Source: Halopolyspora algeriensis
GTDB lineage: Bacteria; Actinomycetota; Actinomycetes; Mycobacteriales; Pseudonocardiaceae
NCBI RefSeq assembly: GCF_003337235.1
Contig: NZ_QPJC01000002.1
Location: 558,001-622,000, forward strand
Direction: 5' to 3'
DNA length: 64,000 nt
The notes under the pieces are model-generated. The model did not search any database, had not been told where the DNA came from, and worked only from the letters and a program-made list of their open reading frames with translations. The translations under genes and the position numbers were made by a program. Below, in pieces: positions 1 to 8,784 of this stretch; the stretch's first letter is position 1; each line of letters opens with the position of its first letter.

Positions 1-32
1 CCCTGCTGCCGCTCCCGTCGGCACCCGGCTGA
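1..32 (+). other. possible 3' end of an upstream rightward gene
   Basis: One forward frame is open from the window edge and ends at a TGA at 30-32, with the residues LLPLPSAPG before it. Another forward frame stays open to a TGA at 88-90. Either could be the tail of a gene lying mostly outside the window, and too little is present to choose between them or name a product. Confidence 0.15.
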
Positions 33-63
33 TTTCCGAACGAAGCAGCAGAAGCAGAAGACA

Positions 64-133
64 CAAAAAAAGAGCCCGGCCTGCCGCTGATCCTCACAAC
101 CGCGTACACACGGATCAGCGGCAGGCCGGGCTC
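64..133 (-). terminator. intrinsic terminator of the wbl gene, perfect 22-bp stem
   Basis: The arms 72-93 and 112-133 are perfect reverse complements of 22 bp, separated by an 18-nt loop. Read on the minus strand, the stem is followed directly by a run of seven T (A-tract at 65-71). This is a classical rho-independent terminator placed just after the leftward WhiB-family gene. The right side has no T-run, so it is orientated for leftward transcription. Confidence 0.9.
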
Positions 134-191
134 GTGGAATTCGGTGAGCAAGGGCGATTCGATCGGGCACGACCGGGCACAGCCGGCCACG

Positions 192-494
192 TCAGGCCGA
201 CATGCTCAATTCCGCGACATTGCCGCTCTCGAGCAATTTACGCCGTTCGTCCTCGCCAAGCCCGCCCCAGACACCATAGGGCTCTCCAACGCTCAATGCG
301 TGATTCAGGCACGCCTGCTGCACCGGGCACCGTGCGCACACCTGCTTGGCCTGCGACTCGCGAGCGTGGCGAGCCCCACCGCGCTCGTTTTCCGGATGGA
401 AGAAGATCTCGCTGCCCAGCTTCCGGCAGGCAGCATCCCGCTGCCAGTCGTAATTGTCCACATGCGGAACCGGAAGACGAGTCGTCGCTGTCAC
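192..494 (-). CDS. WhiB-family iron-sulfur transcriptional regulator
   Basis: This small actinobacterial Wbl protein (100 aa from the chosen start) has four conserved cysteines for a redox-sensitive [4Fe-4S] cluster: one in DAAC, then the C-x2-C-x5-C pattern of VCARCPVQQAC. The GVWGG turn and a basic stretch (DERRKLL) follow, as is typical of DNA- or sigma-interacting Wbl proteins. The GTG at 494 is preferred because AGGAGA lies just upstream (498-503); an ATG at 527 would add 11 residues without a good ribosome binding site. The gene ends before the 22-bp terminator. The region upstream has a perfect 12-nt palindrome at 523-534. The Wbl subclass and targets cannot be assigned from sequence alone. 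Confidence 0.93.
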   Translation of the reverse strand: MTATTRLPVPHVDNYDWQRDAACRKLGSEIFFHPENERGGARHARESQAKQVCARCPVQQACLNHALSVGEPYGVWGGLGEDERRKLLESGNVAELSMSA

Positions 495-810
495 CGCTCT
501 CCTCACTCCCCCGCGCCCATGCCACACCGGTGTGCAAACACCGGCCGTTCCGGCATACGGGGCATTCTCGACTGTCGGTACGTGGTGGGTTCCTGTCGAA
601 ACCTCTTCTCACCTTCCCGCCGCGGGCAGTGTTCTAAACATGCCGCTGTGTCACGGTCGAAGACGGCAACCGCACGGCGCCGGCCGCGACGGTGGTTCGG
701 CGACCACGCCCGCACGTCTTCGGCATCCCTGCGCCGTGTGCCCGTCTTTGAGTCCGGCTCTTTCGCTGCCGTGATCAGTCCGGGCAGGTGGCACGGATCC
801 TGGGCAGGAT
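495..810. promoter_or_regulatory. intergenic region between nuoN stop and wbl start
   Basis: These 316 bp carry no convincing gene. They should hold the end of the nuo transcript and the wbl promoter, since both genes run leftward. Close to the wbl start there is a perfect palindrome CACACCGGTGTG (523-534), overlapping an 18-nt hairpin (527-544, 7-bp stem). It could be an operator or a leader hairpin. No clear T-tailed terminator for the nuo operon was found. Confidence 0.4.
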
Positions 811-2238
811 CTATGGCAGCAGCGGACCCATTCCGAGCGGCAGGACCACTCCTCCTACGACGCCCAGGGCCAGGGAGGCGGCTCCGGCGGTGTAGGCGGC
901 CAGCGCTGACCAGCGCCCGGCTGGGGCAAGCACGTCCGTGTCCGTCTCCTGTTCCGGTGCGGGTCGCAGGAAGGCGGGGGCGATCCAGCGCAGGTAGTAG
1001 AACAGGCTGGCGACGGTGTTGACGACCGCGACCACGGCCAGCCAGGTGGCGCCGCCGTCGATGGCGGCGCTGAAGATCTCGAGCTTGCCGAGGAACACCG
1101 CTGTGGGCGGTGTGCCGACGAGTCCGAGCAGGCACACGACGAGCACCGCGGCCAGGCCGGGGTGGCGGCGGGCGAGACCGCGGTAATCGGCCAGGCGGGA
1201 GGCGCCGGGCAGTTCGGCCACGACGGCGAAGGCGCCGAGGTTGGTCACGGCGTAGGCGGCCAGATAGAACAGCAGGCTCGGCAGCGCGATCTCGCTGCGG
1301 GTGGCCACCACGGCGGCGATGAGCAGGTAGCCGACCTGGCTGATCGTGGAGTAGGCCAGCAGCCGGCGGACGGTGTCCTGGAAGAACGCCGCGAGATTGC
1401 CCAGGGTCATCGACGCAGCGGCCAGGATGGCCGGCAGCAGCGGCCAGTTCACGGCCACACCGGGCAGCGCCTCGGCCACCAGCCGGTAGACCGCGATGAG
1501 CCCGCCGATTTTGGGCACGGTGGTGACGAACGCGGCCACGGGGATGCTCGCGCCTTCGGTGACATCGGGGACCCAGAAGTGGGCGGGTACCGCGCCGATT
1601 TTGAACAGCAGTCCGGCGAGCACGACCACCAGTCCGACGGCGACCGCTGCACGTGGGGCGGCGGGCAGGTTCTGGGCCAGCGTGGCGTAACCGGTGGAGC
1701 GACCGACTCCGTAGAGGATGGTCACACCGGCGAGCATGGTGACGCCGAGCAGAGCACCCATGAGGTAGTACTTCAACGAGGCCTCGGTGCCCGGCGCGTC
1801 CTTGAAGAATCCGGCCAGGGCATACAGCGGGATCGAGGCCAGCAGGTAGCCGGCGACCAGCAGCAGCAGATCCGAGGCACCGGTGAGCACGATCGTGCCG
1901 AGCGCGGCGAGCAGCATCAGCACGTGGAACTCGGTCTCGCGGTGATGGGAGTCGACGGTCTCGATCGACAGACACAGCGTCAGCAGCGTGGCGGCGAGCA
2001 CGATGATCCGGCCGGCATTGGTAGCGGTGTCGACGGCGTAGCTGCCGCCGAAGACCATCCGGGCGGGGGATCCCATCGCGGCTGCGGTGGCGGCCAGGCC
2101 CACCAGGCAGGCCAGCGCGGCGAGCAGACGCACCGGCCACTGGTGGTGCCGTGGCAGCCAGGAGCCCAGCAGCAAACCGAGCACCGCGCCCGCGACGAGT
2201 GCCAGTTCCGGGATCAGGGCGGCGGGGTGCATGTTCAT
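811..2238 (-). CDS. nuoN: NADH-quinone oxidoreductase-like subunit N (antiporter-type membrane subunit)
   Basis: This 475-aa polytopic membrane protein belongs to the Mrp antiporter-like family of complex I (NuoN). The core helix segment VPAHFWVPDVTEG, with the following lysine-containing VPKIGG, is present, as expected of a proton-translocating half channel. It is the last gene of the eight-gene leftward nuo operon. Its ATG (2238) overlaps the nuoM stop by 4 nt (ATGA), so translation is coupled. Length and features are normal for NuoN, so the pump module looks intact although the operon lacks the catalytic arm. Confidence 0.95.
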   Translation of the reverse strand: MNMHPAALIPELALVAGAVLGLLLGSWLPRHHQWPVRLLAALACLVGLAATAAAMGSPARMVFGGSYAVDTATNAGRIIVLAATLLTLCLSIETVDSHHRETEFHVLMLLAALGTIVLTGASDLLLLVAGYLLASIPLYALAGFFKDAPGTEASLKYYLMGALLGVTMLAGVTILYGVGRSTGYATLAQNLPAAPRAAVAVGLVVVLAGLLFKIGAVPAHFWVPDVTEGASIPVAAFVTTVPKIGGLIAVYRLVAEALPGVAVNWPLLPAILAAASMTLGNLAAFFQDTVRRLLAYSTISQVGYLLIAAVVATRSEIALPSLLFYLAAYAVTNLGAFAVVAELPGASRLADYRGLARRHPGLAAVLVVCLLGLVGTPPTAVFLGKLEIFSAAIDGGATWLAVVAVVNTVASLFYYLRWIAPAFLRPAPEQETDTDVLAPAGRWSALAAYTAGAASLALGVVGGVVLPLGMGPLLP

Positions 2239-3740
2239 CGACCGACCATCCCGATCAGGGCCGTGGCAGCCGGTTCGATCACGTCGAGCAGGAATCGCGG
2301 GAGCACGCCGATGGCGATCGCCATTGCCAGCAGCGGCAGGATCGAGGCCGCCTCGCTCGGCCGCAGGTCGGTGAAATCGCGAGCGGCGCCGGGTGCGTCG
2401 GGGATCCGCAGTGACCCGAGGAAGACCCGGTGCAGCGCCCGTAGCAGCAGCCCGGCGGTGATCAGGATGCCCAGCAGGGCCAGCGCGGTGGCCACGGTGG
2501 CCGAGGCCAGACTGCCGGTGAAGATCTGGAACTCTGCGATGAACCCGGAGAATCCGGGCAGCCCGAGGGAGGCGAACGCGACGAGTCCGGTCACGCCGGC
2601 GAAAACCGGTGCCGGTCCGGCCAGCCCGGAGTAGGCACTCATGTCATAGCTGTCCCTGCGGTCGTAGAGGATCCCGGCGAGCAGGAACAGCGCACCGGTG
2701 AGCAGCCCGTGGCTGACCATCTGAGTCACCGCGCCGGTCACGGCCAGCGAGCGGGCCTGCTCGTCGCTGCCCGCGAGGATGCCCGCCGCACCGACCGCCA
2801 GAATGATGTAGCCCATGTGGTTGACCGAGGTGTAGGCGATCATGCGTTTGAAGTCCTCCTGGGCCAGCGCCACCAACGCGCCGTAGAGGACCGAGAGCAC
2901 GCCGACGACGACCACGACCGACGCGTACTGCCGCCAGGTCTCCGGCAGCAGTGGCATCGCGATGCGCACGAAGCCGTAGGTGCCCATTTTCAGCAGCACT
3001 CCGGCCAGGATCGCCGAGCCGGCGGCGGGGGCGTCGGTGTGCGCGGGCGGCAGCCAGGTGTGAAACGGCACGGTCGGTGTCTTGATCGCCAGTCCGATTC
3101 CGATGGCCAGCAGCACCAGCGCTCCGTAGGCGCCGCTGCCTGCCAGCGGGGCGGCCCGGGCCAGGGCGACGATGTCGAAGGTGTGCGGCTGTGCGGCCAG
3201 GGACAGCCCGATGAATCCCAGCAGCAACGCCAACGACCCGATGAAGGTGTAGAGGAAGAATGTCAGCGCCGAGCGTTTCGCGCTGCCGTGGCCCCAGCGG
3301 GCGATGACGAAGTACATGCCCACGATGGACAGGTCGAAGTAGACGAAGAACAGGATCAGGTCCAGCGCGGTGAACAATCCCTGGCTCACCGTCTGCAGAC
3401 CCAGGAACAGCAGCACGAAGCTTTTCACCCGGTGGGTTTGCCGCAGCGAGTAGATCGCGCATGCCAGGAACAGCCCCGCCGTCACCGCCACCAGCGGCAG
3501 CGACAGCCCGTCGATACCGACGTGATAGCTCACGCCGGCGGTGGGGATCCAGGGCAACTGCTGTTCATAGGCCATTCCGCCGCTGGGGTCGTAGCCGATC
3601 CAGGCGGCCACGACCAGAGCGAGATCGGCCGCCGCGACCACCACCCAACTCACCGCGAACACTCGCCTGCCGACGGAGGCGGGTACGGCGGCCAGCACCG
3701 CGGCGGCCACCAGTGGCAGGAACACGATCAACGACAGCAC
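2235..3740 (-). CDS. nuoM: NADH-quinone oxidoreductase-like subunit M
   Basis: This 501-aa protein has about 14 membrane segments and belongs to the antiporter-like complex I subunits. The diagnostic VPFHTWLPPAHTDAP segment (residues about 210-225) and the following LLKMGTYG lysine motif are well conserved. This argues for a functional proton channel with the usual lysine/glutamate relay. It starts with GTG at 3740, 3 nt after the nuoL stop, and its stop overlaps nuoN. It is co-transcribed with the other membrane-arm genes; no regulatory element is visible within the operon. Confidence 0.96.
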   Translation of the reverse strand: MLSLIVFLPLVAAAVLAAVPASVGRRVFAVSWVVVAAADLALVVAAWIGYDPSGGMAYEQQLPWIPTAGVSYHVGIDGLSLPLVAVTAGLFLACAIYSLRQTHRVKSFVLLFLGLQTVSQGLFTALDLILFFVYFDLSIVGMYFVIARWGHGSAKRSALTFFLYTFIGSLALLLGFIGLSLAAQPHTFDIVALARAAPLAGSGAYGALVLLAIGIGLAIKTPTVPFHTWLPPAHTDAPAAGSAILAGVLLKMGTYGFVRIAMPLLPETWRQYASVVVVVGVLSVLYGALVALAQEDFKRMIAYTSVNHMGYIILAVGAAGILAGSDEQARSLAVTGAVTQMVSHGLLTGALFLLAGILYDRRDSYDMSAYSGLAGPAPVFAGVTGLVAFASLGLPGFSGFIAEFQIFTGSLASATVATALALLGILITAGLLLRALHRVFLGSLRIPDAPGAARDFTDLRPSEAASILPLLAMAIAIGVLPRFLLDVIEPAATALIGMVGR

Positions 3741-3743
3741 GGG

Positions 3744-5609
3744 CTACCTCACGAACACGAGGAACAGGGCCAGCACGGCCAAGGCCACCGCAGCCTGGGC
3801 GTAGTACTGGTGCAGCTGGCCGGTCTGCGGACGGCGCGCGAGCGAACCGAGTCCCCTGGCGGTCTGGGCGGCAAGGCGCACCAATCCGTCGACCGGGCTC
3901 TCGGCGCCACGGTTGATCAACCGTGCCAACCACAGTCCGGCGGCGGGCACGGCCAGCACGATCCGATGCAGCGCCCGATCGTCGAAGGCCGCCAGCCCGC
4001 GAGCCAGCACCATTACCGGCCGCACGGCGAGGACGTCGGCGGCATGTTCGAACCGCAGCCACTGCCCCGCCCAGCGGCGAGCAGCCGCCGGAACCGGAAT
4101 CGGCCGGTCGCCCCACCACCAGGTGACGGATGCGGCGGCGAGCGCCAGCAGCGCGGACAGCGTGAGCTCCCACACCGCGGGTGACGAGGCATTCCCCGGG
4201 GCGTTCGACCAGACCTGCATCACCGGGGGGAGGGCCAGGATGCCGAGCACGGCAGCGGAGCCGGCCAGAAACACCAGTGCCGGCGGAGCCGAGACCACGA
4301 CCCGCCGAGTACCGGCGTGCTCGGTGTCCCATCCGGCTTCGGCATCGGCTGGCTCCGGCTGCCAGAGCACCCACGCCGCTTTGGTGCTGTAGACCGCAGC
4401 CATCACCGCGGCAGCCAGGCCCACCGCATACAGCCAGGGACTTCGCTGCAGCGCCGCGGCGAGCACCGCGTCCTTGGTCACCCACAACGACAGCGGTGGT
4501 AGTCCGGCCAGCGCCGCGGCGGCGACCGTGAACGTCACCCCGACCAGCCGGTACCGCCGTGCGGCACCGCGCAGCGCGGGCAGCGCCTTGGTGCCCAGCG
4601 CGGTCAACCACGCCCCCGCGGCCAGGAACAGCGCCGACTTGGTGGCCGCGTGCGCCACGAGGTGCATCGTGCCCGCGGCCACGCCACCCGCACCGGCGGC
4701 CAGCACGATGAATCCGATTTGGGCGGAGGTCGAGGCGGCCAGCAGCTGCTTGAGGTCGGTCTGGGCGACGGCGACGAGACCGAGCACCAGCGCGGTCGCC
4801 GCACCCGTCCAGGCGACCACCGGCTCTCCCCAGCCGGAGGCGGCCAGCAGCGGCTGCAGCCGCAGCAGCAGATACGCCCCGGCGGCGACCATGGTCGCCG
4901 AGTGCAGCAGCGCCGACACCGAGCTGGGGCCCTCCATGGCGCGCGAGAGCCAGAAGTGCAACGGCAGCTGGGCCGACTTGCCCAGTGCGGCGGCCACGAT
5001 TCCCGCGGTGAGCACCGTCAACCATGGCCGGCTCACATCGGGCAGTGCGGGCAGCGCGAGTGTGCTCACCCCGCCGGCGAGTGCGGCCCCGGCCGCCAGG
5101 TACAGACCGAGGTCGGCGGCACGGGTGGTCACGAAGGCGACGTTGGCGGCTCGGACACGATGCGGCTGGTGCCACCAGTATCCGATCAGCGCCCAGCTCG
5201 TCGCCCCCATGACCTCCCAGCCCATGAGCAGCACCGCCAGACCGGTAGCGGTGACGGTGACCAGCATCGCCCCGGCAAACAGCAGCATCAGACCCGTGAA
5301 TCGCGCCCGCGCCCGGCCGGGACCGAGCTCCACGGTGGCGAAGACCAGCACCGCCAGGGTGATCGTCGCGACCGTGACCACGAGGATCGCCGAGAGCCCG
5401 TCGACGGCCAACCCCGCGTCGATCCCGGCGAACAGCGGCACCGACACAGCCGGGCGCAATACGGCGGCGGTGGCAGCCAACACCAGCGTCACCGACGCCG
5501 CCACGATCCCCACCGCGGGAGCGAGCCGGTCGCCGCGGCGACCGGTGCAGGCCAGCACCGCCCCGGTGCCCAGCGGCACCGCGATCAGCAGCCACACCAG
5601 CGCCCCCAT
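3744..5609 (-). CDS. nuoL: NADH-quinone oxidoreductase-like subunit L
   Basis: This 621-aa antiporter-like subunit would sit at the distal end of the membrane arm. Canonical NuoL signatures are easy to see: LLMGWEVMGATSWALIGYWW carrying the TM5 glutamate, then QLPLHFWLSRAMEGPSSVSA and the following HSATMVAAG. The C-terminal part contains the extra helices of the long lateral-helix region. Length matches normal NuoL. The ATG at 5609 follows the nuoK stop by 3 nt. The good conservation contrasts with the degenerate NuoB/D-like protein and the altered NuoA and NuoH in the same operon. Confidence 0.96.
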   Translation of the reverse strand: MGALVWLLIAVPLGTGAVLACTGRRGDRLAPAVGIVAASVTLVLAATAAVLRPAVSVPLFAGIDAGLAVDGLSAILVVTVATITLAVLVFATVELGPGRARARFTGLMLLFAGAMLVTVTATGLAVLLMGWEVMGATSWALIGYWWHQPHRVRAANVAFVTTRAADLGLYLAAGAALAGGVSTLALPALPDVSRPWLTVLTAGIVAAALGKSAQLPLHFWLSRAMEGPSSVSALLHSATMVAAGAYLLLRLQPLLAASGWGEPVVAWTGAATALVLGLVAVAQTDLKQLLAASTSAQIGFIVLAAGAGGVAAGTMHLVAHAATKSALFLAAGAWLTALGTKALPALRGAARRYRLVGVTFTVAAAALAGLPPLSLWVTKDAVLAAALQRSPWLYAVGLAAAVMAAVYSTKAAWVLWQPEPADAEAGWDTEHAGTRRVVVSAPPALVFLAGSAAVLGILALPPVMQVWSNAPGNASSPAVWELTLSALLALAAASVTWWWGDRPIPVPAAARRWAGQWLRFEHAADVLAVRPVMVLARGLAAFDDRALHRIVLAVPAAGLWLARLINRGAESPVDGLVRLAAQTARGLGSLARRPQTGQLHQYYAQAAVALAVLALFLVFVR

Positions 5610-5612
5610 CGG

Positions 5613-5918
5613 CTACTCCTTGAGATCGGCGGCCATGTCGGTCATGTCCACATCGCGAGCCCGGAAGATCGCCGTGACCACGGCGAACCCCATCGCCATC
5701 TCCACCGCCATCGCCGTGATCACCACGACGATCAGCACCTGACCGTCGGCGGTGGCCGGGGCGAGGAAGTGCCAGAAGGCGGCCGCAGCGACGATGACGC
5801 CGTTGAGCATCAGTTCCAGGCCCATCATCAGCATCACGACCGACTGCTGAGTCAAGGCGCCGAACAGGCCGATGGCCAGCAATCCGGCACCGAGAACGAG
5901 GAACAGTTCGAGACTCAT
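5613..5918 (-). CDS. nuoK: NADH-quinone oxidoreductase-like subunit K
   Basis: This 101-aa protein with three membrane helices is the MrpC/NuoK-type subunit. The helix-2 segment QSVVMLMMGLELMLNGV retains the key glutamate of NuoK (normally LMCIELMLN). The start is set at ATG 5918 because it overlaps the nuoJ stop by 4 nt (ATGA) and gives the usual about 100-aa length; an upstream start would add 15 arginine-rich residues. It is translated together with nuoJ. Confidence 0.94.
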   Translation of the reverse strand: MSLELFLVLGAGLLAIGLFGALTQQSVVMLMMGLELMLNGVIVAAAAFWHFLAPATADGQVLIVVVITAMAVEMAMGFAVVTAIFRARDVDMTDMAADLKE

Positions 5919-6478
5919 CGGCCCACCCCACCGGGAATCGGATCGTCGGGGCGGTCCGCGCACAAGTCGTCGCCGAACCGCTCGTAGCGGCCCCGGTGGG
6001 TGGACAGCACCACCGTGGCCACGATGGTGGCGAACAGCGCGAGGCCGAGCGTCATCATCGTCAGCATCTGTGGGCCCATGAGTGCCTCACCCAGCGCCCG
6101 GGTCGGCTCGGCCGGTGGCCGTCCGGCCCGCTGCGGCCAGTCGACGAGGAAGATCCCGGTGGTCAGCGCGACGAAGAGGCCTCCGGCGATCGCCGCCGCG
6201 CCGCGGGTGTTGTGCAACATCGCCATCGGCATCAGCCCGGCCGGGTTCATCATGTACATGACCATGAACACGGCCATGATCACCATCTCCATGGTCATCA
6301 TGAGCACGATGACCACGCCGAGGTAGCTCAGGCCCAGCAGCAGCACCTCGCCGGCGACGAACAGGAACGAGGCCAGCAACGCGAACGTCACCCGCGCCAT
6401 CGAGTCCAACCGGAACACCAGCGCGCCCGAGACCAGGGCGAATACCCCGAGGATCCAGAACAGCACCGTGATCACCAT
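5915..6478 (-). CDS. nuoJ: NADH-quinone oxidoreductase-like subunit J
   Basis: This 187-aa protein has five predicted membrane helices and corresponds to NuoJ/ND6 of complex I. The third helix region LGLSYLGVVIVLMMTMEMVI matches the conserved NuoJ core (normally A-x-x-Q-x-x-V-Y-x-G-A-x-x-V-L), but the usual tyrosine/glycine pattern is modified and the segment is unusually methionine-rich. A good ribosome binding site (GGGGAGGAAGG) precedes ATG 6478. It is followed by nuoK with a 4-nt overlap. NuoJ forms the flexible link between the quinone site and the pumps, so the altered core fits the modified quinone-site parts of this operon. Confidence 0.92.
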   Translation of the reverse strand: MVITVLFWILGVFALVSGALVFRLDSMARVTFALLASFLFVAGEVLLLGLSYLGVVIVLMMTMEMVIMAVFMVMYMMNPAGLMPMAMLHNTRGAAAIAGGLFVALTTGIFLVDWPQRAGRPPAEPTRALGEALMGPQMLTMMTLGLALFATIVATVVLSTHRGRYERFGDDLCADRPDDPIPGGVGR

Positions 6479-6497
6479 CGAGCCTTCCTCCCCGTCA

Positions 6498-7421
6498 TCA
6501 GAGCACCACCAGCGCCACGATCAGGGCCTGCAGGATGGTCAACGGGATCAGCACCACCCAGGCGAACTCGGCGAACCGCTCCATCCGCACCGTGGGGAAC
6601 CGACGGGCCAGCCACACGATCGCTGCCAACACGGCCACCGTCTTGACCAGCGTCCACAACCACGGCGGCAACAGCGGGCCGTTCCCCCCACCGAGGAACA
6701 GTGGTACTGCCATCGCGGCCGCGACCACGAGCAGCAGCCGGCGCCCGCCGAGGAACGCCAGTCGGTCCACTCCGGACAACTCCGCGGCAGCACCCCCGGC
6801 GAGATCGCCCCCGACCGGAGCGTCGAACGGACCCCAGAACGCCATGGCCGCAGCGCTGAGCAGGTACACGACGAAGGCCACCGGCATCCAGGTGACGAAC
6901 CACAGCCCGGACTGGGCCTCGACGATGCCGCCCACGCGCAAGGTGCCCGCCGCCGTCGCGGCGGTGATCAGCGCGAACATGTGCGGCAGTTCGTAGGCCA
7001 GCCCCTGGGCGACGAACCGGTAACCACCGGTGAGGGAGAACGCGGAGTTCGGCCCCCACCCGGCCATCCACACCGCCGCCCAGGTCAGGATCTCCATCGC
7101 GTTGAACCACACGACACCGACGGCGAGATCGGCCACAGCAACCCCACCCAGCGGCAGGACCACCGCTGCCAGCAACGCCGCGATCGGAACGGTCAGCACG
7201 CCGGTCCGCCACAAAACACCGTCGGCGGCCACGGTCGTACGACGCTGGGCCACGAGCAACCGTGCCACCTCGCGCAGTGGAACCATGGCCGTCTGCGATG
7301 GTGAACCCGTCGCACCGGTGGCGCGTGCCGCGAGCACCGCATCGAACGCGATCGTGCCTGCGGTGATCACCGCCAGTACGGCGGGCAGCACGAGCACCGA
7401 CCACAGGGGAACCTCAGTCAC
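6498..7421 (-). CDS. nuoH: NADH-quinone oxidoreductase-like subunit H (degenerate quinone-site loop)
   Basis: This 307-aa polytopic protein is homologous to NuoH/ND1, the membrane subunit that forms the floor of the quinone cavity. Recognisable parts are the segments around GYRFVAQGLAYELPHM and the loop WGPFDAPVGGD. In canonical NuoH this loop reads RAPFDLPEAE; here the glutamates that contact quinone and NuoB/D are lost. The protein is also somewhat short (canonical about 325-430 aa). The GTG at 7421 overlaps the end of the NuoB/D-like gene by 8 nt. The residue changes suggest altered or absent quinone chemistry, which is an inference from the sequence. Confidence 0.9.
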   Translation of the reverse strand: MTEVPLWSVLVLPAVLAVITAGTIAFDAVLAARATGATGSPSQTAMVPLREVARLLVAQRRTTVAADGVLWRTGVLTVPIAALLAAVVLPLGGVAVADLAVGVVWFNAMEILTWAAVWMAGWGPNSAFSLTGGYRFVAQGLAYELPHMFALITAATAAGTLRVGGIVEAQSGLWFVTWMPVAFVVYLLSAAAMAFWGPFDAPVGGDLAGGAAAELSGVDRLAFLGGRRLLLVVAAAMAVPLFLGGGNGPLLPPWLWTLVKTVAVLAAIVWLARRFPTVRMERFAEFAWVVLIPLTILQALIVALVVL

Positions 7422-8784
7422 CGGCCACCCCCGTGACTTGCCGGCTGTCCAGAGTGGTGATGTTCGGATGGAGACTGGCCACGATCAGCCGCACGGCGGC
7501 CAGTTCGGCCCCTTCCAGCAGTTCGGGAAGCACGGCCAATGCGGGCATCGATGCCGGATCCTCTTCGGAAAGCCCCTGCGCCTGCCCCTCTCGCGCGGGA
7601 AGCACAGCGGGGTCGTCGACCTCCGGGAGCGTCCGCTCGATCTCGGCCAGCCAGGCCTGCCAGCGCGCCGTGACATCACCACCGGATCGGCTCGCGTTCA
7701 GCGCCGGTCCCCGGATCCCGGCGGCCTCGGCGCGGTCGAAGGGCAGCACACCGAGCCCGTCGGTGAGCCACCGCAGCGTCCGCGCCCGGCGCAGTTGCCG
7801 GACCAACCGCCGCAGCCGGGTCGTCACCTGGTCAGCGCGTGCTCCGGCGAGTACCTCGTCGCGCAGCCTTCCGGCACCGACCGCGGGGTCGAGCCATCCG
7901 GCCACCCGTAGAAGCCTGGCGAGGCCATCCAGGTATGCGGCGACACAACGCCGAGCCCTCTCGCCACGACTCACCTCCTGCCCGGCCGCAGCACGACGCC
8001 AGGGTTCGTTCCAGAAGTCCCCGTCAGCGCCGTCCTCGTGGAGAACGTCCACCCGGGCCTGCTGGACGACATCGCCCTGCAGGGTCGTGTGCACCACCAG
8101 CCCGACAGGCCAGTCCGGCAGCAGCGGGCCTAGGGGAACGTGCAGCTGATCAAGCTGGAGACCGTCGCGGTCAGGGCCACGATCGGCCATTCCCAGCCCT
8201 CCGGGCATCTCCATGCCATCACCGTGGTCATGCCCGCCGCCATGGTCGTGACCGCCATCGTGACCGTCCTCGGCACCGTGGTCATCGCCACCGCTCTGCT
8301 CGCTCTCGGCACCGTGGCCGTTCCCGTGGCCGCCACCGTCTGTGTTCTCGTCGTTCTCGTCGTCGTGGTTTCCGCCGCACCGGTCGGCATCACTGCCGTG
8401 CTCGTCGTCGTGGTGCTCCTCCTCGGACTCGCCGCTGTTTTGCTCCTCGCCGTCGAGAACCTCGCTCGCCTCTCCTCCGGTCGCCAGCCTGCGACGACCC
8501 TCGTCGAGCAATTGCGGAACATCCGAAGGACTGTCCACATGAACGAAAACCCGGGGCTTGGGCATCTGCCGCCACACACGGCCCACCAGGGGCATCAGCC
8601 ACGCACCGATGTGTCCGGTCAGGACCAGAATGTCGGCCTCGGCGGGACTCGCCGCAGCCGGCCAGCACCGATGACGCAGCTCGGCTTCGACGGCGAACCG
8701 CTCCGCGGTGCCGCCGGGGACCTCCAGCAGCAGGATGTGCGGCCGTCCCGCGGCGAACCGCAGCAGAGCACCGGTCACGCCCAT
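7414..8784 (-). CDS. degenerate NuoB/NuoD-like fusion with His/Asp-rich linker
   Basis: This 456-aa protein is the only soluble product of the nuo operon. Residues about 40-85 resemble the NuoB fold: ADILVLTGHIG then MPLVGRVWRQMPKPRVFV corresponds to the NuoB segment ADVLVVSGT..MAP..R..YDQMPEP. The four cysteines that bind cluster N2 are all absent. Residues about 110-182 form a highly acidic, histidine-rich linker (many HD, GGH and HDHG units) that could bind divalent metal. Residues about 195-238 (LDQLHVPLGPLLP) resemble the N-terminal beta region of NuoD. The remainder is helical and arginine-rich with no catalytic NuoD residues recognised. ATG 8784 overlaps the nuoA stop. It probably caps the membrane arm in place of the peripheral arm; its function is unknown. 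Confidence 0.75.
   Translation of the reverse strand: MGVTGALLRFAAGRPHILLLEVPGGTAERFAVEAELRHRCWPAAASPAEADILVLTGHIGAWLMPLVGRVWRQMPKPRVFVHVDSPSDVPQLLDEGRRRLATGGEASEVLDGEEQNSGESEEEHHDDEHGSDADRCGGNHDDENDENTDGGGHGNGHGAESEQSGGDDHGAEDGHDGGHDHGGGHDHGDGMEMPGGLGMADRGPDRDGLQLDQLHVPLGPLLPDWPVGLVVHTTLQGDVVQQARVDVLHEDGADGDFWNEPWRRAAAGQEVSRGERARRCVAAYLDGLARLLRVAGWLDPAVGAGRLRDEVLAGARADQVTTRLRRLVRQLRRARTLRWLTDGLGVLPFDRAEAAGIRGPALNASRSGGDVTARWQAWLAEIERTLPEVDDPAVLPAREGQAQGLSEEDPASMPALAVLPELLEGAELAAVRLIVASLHPNITTLDSRQVTGVAGD

Noticed and set aside
503-2140. Arginine/alanine-rich 545-aa minus-strand frame overlapping nuoN
   Set aside because: It is a shifted frame of nuoN with arginine- and proline-rich composition typical of out-of-frame high-GC DNA.
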